From: JBGTIS01 sp041745535
Lineage (GTDB): Bacteria > Bacteroidota > Bacteroidia > Cytophagales > Cyclobacteriaceae
DNA length: 10,643 bases
NCBI GenBank assembly: GCA_041745535.1
Contig: JBGTIS010000198.1
Coordinates: 1-10,643, forward strand
Direction: 5' to 3'
Below are positions 7,112-10,643 of the stretch, one piece after another (the first letter of the stretch is position 1; every line of letters begins with the position of its first letter). The notes beneath the pieces are model-generated. The model had not been told where the DNA came from and searched no databases. It worked only from the letters and a program-made list of their open reading frames with translations. A program made the position numbers and the translations under genes.

Positions 7112-7501
7112 ATAACTAGCGCATTATCCAGCATAAACAATCTACTTCCCTTCATAATCTTTCGCATCATGGCCGGCTTATTACAAACAGTTTCACTGCT
7201 AAGCCTGCTTATTGTTTGTTCATCTTTTCGTAAAGTAAAGTTAAAGGAAACATAACTTTGATTTGTTTCTTCTCTGACCGAAAAGATCTATTTTTCATTT
7301 TTTAAACTGAATATTTCAGGCAATTACCTGTTGAAAAAGGTAAGGTATAGGCATTCTGTTCATTAGTTTTGCCGAAAAACTAAAAACACAGCAAATAATA
7401 AAGCCTCTTTTAGAAATATTTTATAATTTGTACTGAATACTACATTTAATAAATTTTTCACGCGTCCTATCCACCAGTTAAATTCCGAAAAGTGGCATGA
7501 A
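7112..7501 (+). other. Intergenic region upstream of the sigma-factor gene
   Basis: A 390-bp spacer, AT-rich in its right half. It holds a perfect match to the Bacteroidota -7 box, TAACTTTG at 7253-7260, but no TTTG at the right distance upstream, so a promoter call is weak. A 28-codon open frame at 7169-7255 (MAGLLQTVSLLSLLIVCSS...) looks like a miniature lipoprotein signal but has no recognisable body; it may be chance or a remnant. No terminator hairpin is visible after the muramidase stop. Confidence 0.35.
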
Positions 7502-7985
7502 ATGTCTGATGAAAGCATTTGGGAAGCTTTCAGAATGGGCAATCATGATGCGCTGGAATATATGTACAACACTTATGTCCGCGATTTGTACAACTATGGT
7601 TATCAGGTACAGCCCGATGAGGTCCTGGTAAAAGATGGTATTCAGGAAGTATTTATTAATCTGTGGCGCAACAGGGAAAACCTGAGCCAGCGGGTTGCTA
7701 TTAAATATTATCTTTTTAAAGCCCTCCGCAATCAGTTATTAAAATATATAGCCAGAAGCAACAAAGGCCAGCGCGTAAAACTTACTGAAATTACCGAAAG
7801 TGTGGTTTGGGAAAACGACCACGAGCATGAATTGATTGTGAATGAGCTTTCCCGAAAAAAAACCAATTGCTCGCTTCGGCCATCGGGCAACTTCCCCCCC
7901 GCCAGCGTGAGGTTATCTATCTCGTTTTCTACAAAAATATATCTTACGAGGAAGCGGCTGACATTTTATCCATTAATGCGAACAA
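7502..7985 (+). pseudogene. ECF-type RNA polymerase sigma-70 factor, frameshifted and truncated
   Basis: The frame from ATG 7502 encodes an ECF sigma factor: region 2 spans about residues 10-75 (ALEYMYNTYVRDLYNYGYQ, KDGIQEVFINLWRNRENL), then the linker IKYYLFKALRNQLLKYI. At an A8 run (7855-7862) the frame leaves the family. Dropping back one base gives KKNQLLASAIGQLPPRQREVI and then YKNISYEEAADILSINAN, which is region 4 including the first part of its helix-turn-helix. Region 4 then stops short near 7980-7985: the second recognition helix and the final ~20 residues expected of the family are missing, and FecR sequence begins at once. Such sigma factors normally control an adjacent fecR and a susC-type operon. 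With two lesions this is almost surely a pseudogene, although -1 slippage on A AAA AAA could join the two frames. Confidence 0.88.
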
Positions 7986-8202
7986 ATGTTATATAAAAAT
8001 TTTACAACTGAAGATTTCGCGCGGGATAAAACCTTCCGGCAATGGGTGCTGCAGCCCAACCCTTCTTCCAACATCTTCTGGAACAGATTTCTATCGGAAA
8101 ATCCTGATAAACGAACAGTCGTAAAACAGGCCAGCGCCATTGTGCGGGAGATGCGGTTTCCGGACCCTCTGGGTGCGGGAATATGCAGAAAGAGTCGCTA
8201 AG
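7986..8202 (+). pseudogene. FecR-type anti-sigma factor, N-terminal fragment
   Basis: From ATG 7986 the frame reads MLYKNFTTEDFARDKTFRQW, then VLQPNPSSNIFWNRFLSENP and VVKQASAIVREMRFP. This is the cytoplasmic N-terminal sigma-binding region of Bacteroidota FecR proteins (pattern F..EDF..D..F..WV..P.....FW...L...P.K...V..A..IV..MRF). After about residue 60 the frame ends at TAA 8199-8201. The +1 frame carries EYAERVAK at 8179-8202, which could be the natural continuation after another small indel. The transmembrane helix and periplasmic FecR domain are absent because IS66 sequence begins at about 8203. The gene starts immediately after the broken sigma gene with no spacer, so a deletion probably fused the two. 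It cannot act as a signal transducer, but a free sigma-binding peptide might still be made. Confidence 0.82.
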
Positions 8203-8718
8203 GTAACAAAGATGATAGCCTGTGCTAAGCAAAGCTATGAGTGCCTTCACGCCACTACCATATTGAACTGGCGCTGTTACAGGTTCAGGAAATACGCCTT
8301 TTACTTGCTTTCCACAGCATGGACAATTGCATTGAGCTAACCTATATTCGGTTACTTCCAGCCTTGGGTCAGGAAGATCAAATATTTGCCGACGTTCTTT
8401 TATATCTAAGGCTGTTGCTGATAAATCCGCTACACAATTACATGTCCTAGCAACGCGCAATTGAATGTAATCAGGGCAGTCTACCATTTTAAGTGTATTC
8501 CCTGTATGTCAGGCTTGCCCTCCACGTTTACCTCCTTTACTCCTGGGAAAGGCTGGCTTTTTCCGCAAACCATCACTGGAAGGAGGTTTATGACTGTTGT
8601 GGCTGTCCTGCTCTAAACGACGCTCCATTTCTCCTACGCGAACCATTAATTCCTCAATGATCTGAGCCTGCTTGAGAATCAGTCTATGACATTCTTCTAT
8701 GGTAGTGGGTAATTGCAT
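8203..8718 (-). pseudogene. IS66 transposase, N-terminal fragment with in-frame stop
   Basis: Starting at ATG (complement of 8716-8718), the frame shows the family's leucine-zipper-like N-terminus (IEECHRLILKQAQIIEELM) and the signature RLEQDSHNSHKPPSSDG with RKKPAFPRSKGGKRGGQA. It then hits TGA (complement of 8509-8511). The same frame continues HTGNTLKMVDCPDYIQL, so the stop replaces the glycine of the usual GGQxGH motif, a one-base GGA-to-TGA change. Beyond it come the zinc-finger region (CNC..., CNCPCCGK), IKERRQIFDLPDPRLEVTEY, and FPEPVTAPVQYGSGVKALIA, and similarity ends at about YHLCY (8203). The DDE catalytic domain, about two thirds of a normal 500-residue transposase, is missing. 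The 161-residue open frame 8002-8487 is the downstream part of this gene and extends past the junction into unrelated sequence. Confidence 0.88.
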
Positions 8719-8808
8719 ACAGTCAATTTCTTTTATCCTATACGTTTTTCTCCCTATCTTGTTAGTTGACCTAAATAGTTACAATGATTCATACATAACC
8801 CTTTTGAA
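8203..8808 (-). mobile_element. IS66-family insertion sequence remnant
   Basis: The piece consists of the 5' end of the transposase gene plus about 90 bases upstream of it. The left boundary is placed where transposase similarity stops, and it coincides with GTAAC at 8203-8207. IS66 ends usually begin GTAA, but here this lies inside the transposase frame, so it is not a normal terminus. The right boundary is not visible: a TTAC at 8779-8782 is the only terminal-like string before the LytTR gene, and it does not form a long inverted repeat with the left side. No 8-bp target duplication can be identified. The partner genes tnpA and tnpB of classical IS66 are absent. The element interrupts fecR and cannot move on its own. 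Confidence 0.7.
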
Positions 8809-9594
8809 TTACCTGGGAATTACCGCTTCCAGACTTTTCTTATACATGCGGCCTACCGGAACAGAAAAATCGCCAAACAAAATGCGCCCGCCTTTGAGGA
8901 TATTAATTTTATCTTCGGCTACCAGATATGATTTATGCACCCTGATCAGTTTTTTTAGGTTTGAAAATTGTCGCGCCACCGTTTTTAACGAACCTTTTAC
9001 GATAATTTTTTCCTTACAGGTCACCACCACCGAGTAGTCTTTCAGGCCTTCTACGTACATGATATCATCCAGATCGATTTTAATCTGTTTGGTACCACTT
9101 TTCAGAAAAATATGTTTTTGTGGAAAGTCTTCGTGGTCATTACCTGTATCTGGTATATGTTCATTTTGTGTTATTTTCTTTTTATAAGGATCAAAACTGA
9201 GTTTTAATGCCACCGTAAGCAGCAGATACCAGCAGGTCGTTATAAAATTGTAAGGCACTGCATAAAAAAAGTGCTTGCTTTCTATATCTCCAATTACGTA
9301 GCCATAGAGATAAATGTCATACAGGTTTTGTATGGTTACATATACGGAAATGGCGATTAGCAACAACAGGCAATACAATACATATTTTCTGCGGGCAAAA
9401 AACCGGGGAATGAGATAATACAGATTGAGATAGGCCAGGGAAATAATCAAGCCCAGCCGCGCAATTACACACAGAACAAAATGATTCAGACCTGCTTTTT
9501 CTATGAGGTAACGCCGGTCGTACAGGAAAATGACCGTAATCACCAGCCAGAAAAGCAAGTGTATTACTTTTTTATATTTTTCCCCAATCTTCAT
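8809..9594 (-). CDS. Membrane-anchored LytTR-family transcriptional regulator
   Basis: A 261-residue protein (ATG, complement of 9592-9594; a TTG two codons upstream is less likely). The first 135 residues form about four membrane helices (near 11-25, 38-62, 71-89 and 107-131), in a layout like the sensor part of LytS/YpdA-type histidine kinases. After a charged linker (136-158) comes a complete LytTR DNA-binding domain (160-259): HIFLKSGTKQIKIDLDDIMY, YVEGLKDYSVVV, GSLKTVARQF, LIRVHKSYLVAEDKI and FSVPVGRMYKKSL. There is no receiver domain and no kinase domain, so it should act as a one-component regulator tied to the inner membrane, with signal sensing by the helices (inference). LytTR proteins bind a pair of direct repeats upstream of their targets. 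No cognate kinase is adjacent. The gene is divergent from the small exported-protein gene at 9922, a possible target. Confidence 0.9.
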   Translation of the reverse strand: MKIGEKYKKVIHLLFWLVITVIFLYDRRYLIEKAGLNHFVLCVIARLGLIISLAYLNLYYLIPRFFARRKYVLYCLLLLIAISVYVTIQNLYDIYLYGYVIGDIESKHFFYAVPYNFITTCWYLLLTVALKLSFDPYKKKITQNEHIPDTGNDHEDFPQKHIFLKSGTKQIKIDLDDIMYVEGLKDYSVVVTCKEKIIVKGSLKTVARQFSNLKKLIRVHKSYLVAEDKINILKGGRILFGDFSVPVGRMYKKSLEAVIPR

Positions 9595-9734
9595 ATTCAA
9601 AATTGCTTTTCATCAAATAACCGGATAAAGCGCGACATAATACAAGTCCGGTAGATGAACGACTTATTTAATATAGGAAAGAATCTGCTGATTTGCATGA
9701 GGATGTTTCTTTTTATTATGGAGGTTAGCGGCAG

Positions 9735-9783
9735 GAAGTCGGAAGACGGAAGTCCGAAGCTAAAACTACCGTCTTCCGATTTC
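9735..9783. repeat. Imperfect inverted repeat of GGAAG-type units
   Basis: The left arm, GAAGTCGGAAGACGG (9735-9749), pairs with the right arm, CCGTCTTCCGATTTC (9769-9783), at 14 of 15 positions with a 19-base loop. The loop and right flank carry further related units: GGAAGTCCGAAG inside the loop, TTCGGTCTTCC and CCTTCGG to the right up to about 9800. The whole looks built from repeated GGAAGxC units in opposite orientations. It lies in the divergent region between the LytTR gene and the 9922 gene and has no T-tract, so it is not a standard terminator. Similar intergenic GGAAGTCGGAAG repeats are common in this phylum as far as I recall; a role here is unknown. Confidence 0.7.
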
Positions 9784-9921
9784 GGTCTTCCAGCCTTCGG
9801 ATACACTATTCAGTTAACCCTTATCTATTTTAGAAGCGGTTGGTATACTTTTTTTTGATCATTCATTTAATAAATCCATATTGACAACATCACTTTTTCA
9901 AAACACATTTAACTTTATCCT

Positions 9922-10329
9922 ATGAAAACGCAACGATTCTTAATTGTTATAACGGTGATTAATCTCCTCATTTTAACGTCCACCCTGTTTAGTGCCAACT
10001 CGGCTGTGCCGTCAGAAATTGTACCTGTACTTCGTGGTCATGCCTTGGAACTCGTGGACGACCTCGGACGTGTTCGTGCGGAGATCAAGGTGCTTCCGGC
10101 AGACCCTCATGTGAAAATGCCCGATGGCACAACAGGATATCCGGAAACCGTGCTATTGCGGCTGATTGATTCGGAGGGTGGTCCTAACATGAAGCTTTCG
10201 GCTACCGAAGACGGATCGGGGCTTGTTCTGGGCGGCGAGTCAGGTTATGTGCAGATTCTGTCGCGAGGTGCCAACCCCTTTATAAAGATTGTCCCCAAAG
10301 ATGGGCAGGAGCAGGTGATCAAACCGTAG
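9922..10329 (+). CDS. Small exported or membrane-anchored protein of unknown function
   Basis: A 135-residue protein that I cannot assign to a characterised family. Residues 1-27 (MKTQRFLIVITVINLLILTS...) form either a signal peptide ending near SANSA or an N-terminal anchor. The rest is a compact beta-rich stretch: a RGHALELVDDLGRVRAEIKV block, a MPDGTTGYPETVLLRLIDSEG block, a KLSATEDGSGLVLGGE block, and a YVQILSRGANPFIKIVPKDG end. The alternating strand-turn pattern with DxxG and GG turns suggests a small beta-sheet or partial propeller-like domain. Third codon positions are visibly richer in G and C than in neighbouring genes, which may mean acquisition from elsewhere. It is divergent from the LytTR gene with 327 bases between, and 134 bases upstream of the lipoprotein gene at 10464. 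Confidence 0.75.
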   Translation: MKTQRFLIVITVINLLILTSTLFSANSAVPSEIVPVLRGHALELVDDLGRVRAEIKVLPADPHVKMPDGTTGYPETVLLRLIDSEGGPNMKLSATEDGSGLVLGGESGYVQILSRGANPFIKIVPKDGQEQVIKP

Positions 10330-10463
10330 GGTTTGGAGCAGCAGCACAGTCAGAGCAATGAACATAACCAAGCTCTGCATCCAATAGCCATCTGTAGGGC
10401 AGTTTTTTGTACTATAACCTTCTTACTACCAGCAATAATTATTTATCAATAAAACTGTATAAC

Positions 10464-10643
10464 ATGAAAAATTTAAAGTATATCTCAGGTTTGTTGTTCA
10501 TGGCAGCAGTTGTATGTTTTATTGTTTTTATTTCCTGCAGAAATAAAGATACCGCGATGGTTTCGCCTCAGGGCGCCATTACCCTTACAGGTTCTATGCA
10601 GGAGGAAAGAGCCGTTCATACCTCCACTTTTCTACCCAATGGG
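10464..10643 (+). CDS. Lipoprotein, N-terminal part (partial)
   Basis: Sixty codons are present and the gene runs off the right edge. ATG 10464 opens MKNLKYISGLLFMAAVV with a hydrophobic core and a lipobox FISC at Cys25, followed by RNKD, so the mature protein should be lipidated. The visible mature part (PQGAITLTGSMQEE, then RAVHTSTFLPNG) recalls the start of fimbrillin-like (Mfa/FimA-related) lipoproteins, in which an Arg-Ala followed by a T..F..G stretch is common near the beginning of the mature chain. This is only a guess from a short stretch. It follows the unknown protein at 9922 on the same strand after 134 bases, and a shared transcript is possible. No ribosome site is seen upstream (AAACTGTATAAC). 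Confidence 0.7.
   Translation, partial: MKNLKYISGLLFMAAVVCFIVFISCRNKDTAMVSPQGAITLTGSMQEERAVHTSTFLPNG

Noticed and set aside
7169..7255. 28-codon frame resembling a lipoprotein signal
   Set aside because: It is too short, has no mature domain, and the cysteine context is weak. It is mentioned only in the intergenic entry.
7253..7260. TAACTTTG as a Bacteroidota -7 promoter box
   Set aside because: The box is perfect, but there is no TTTG about 19 bases upstream, and it would give a leader of more than 230 bases before the broken sigma gene. One chance match is expected in a window of this size.
8002..8487. A 161-codon minus-strand open frame as an independent gene
   Set aside because: Its first ~95 codons are the continuation of the IS66 transposase after the in-frame TGA. 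The rest is antisense to the fecR and sigma remnants.
8203..8782. GTAAC at 8203 and GTTAC at 8778-8782 as IS66 terminal inverted repeats
   Set aside because: Only five bases match, the left one is inside the transposase coding frame, and no 8-bp target duplication flanks the pair.
10336..10375. CAGAGC / GCTCTG hairpin after the 9922 gene as a terminator
   Set aside because: The stem is only six base pairs with a loop of about 15 bases, and no T-run follows directly.

Overview
The window looks like a chromosomal accessory region of a Bacteroidota bacterium, probably a member of the Cytophagales or a close relative. The evidence is the start of a SusC/RagA-type TonB-linked outer-membrane protein, an ~800-residue FtsX/MacB-type permease of the kind that occurs in paralogous families in this phylum, an ECF sigma factor followed by a FecR-type anti-sigma factor, a membrane-anchored LytTR regulator, and gene starts that mostly lack Shine-Dalgarno sequences. 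The order-level placement is inference.

Left part (1-3056): the 5' end of a susC-like gene on the minus strand, an AT-rich spacer, then one complete ABC-transporter permease on the plus strand.

Middle part (3057-5791): a mosaic. The intact permease is followed by a hicBA toxin-antitoxin pair, in which hicA carries a one-base deletion that replaces its normal C-terminus. Next come the last ~160 codons of a second permease, a minus-strand Xre/MbcA antitoxin plus RES toxin pair, the last ~20 codons of a third permease, and a minus-strand Uma2-family putative nuclease. Three permease 3' ends each stand directly beside a small toxin-antitoxin or nuclease cassette. Two 13-bp direct repeats 22 bp apart lie upstream of the RES antitoxin and are a good operator candidate.

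Right-centre (5930-8808): an intact secreted DUF1343/NamZ-type exo-N-acetylmuramidase, then a decayed sigma/anti-sigma locus. The ECF sigma gene has a -1 frameshift in an A8 tract and has lost the end of region 4. It runs directly into the start of a fecR gene, and that gene is cut off by a fragment of an IS66-family transposase, which itself has an in-frame TGA and lacks its catalytic part.

Right end (8809-10643): a minus-strand regulator with four predicted membrane helices and a C-terminal LytTR DNA-binding domain, a divergent intergenic region with a large inverted repeat made of GGAAG-type units, a small G+C-richer exported or anchored protein of unknown function, and the first 60 codons of a lipoprotein that runs off the window.

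I see no tRNA, rRNA, CRISPR array, or convincing intrinsic terminator. The most interesting structure is the repeated permease-tail/cassette arrangement. The locus shows strong signs of mutational decay, so several genes here are pseudogenes.
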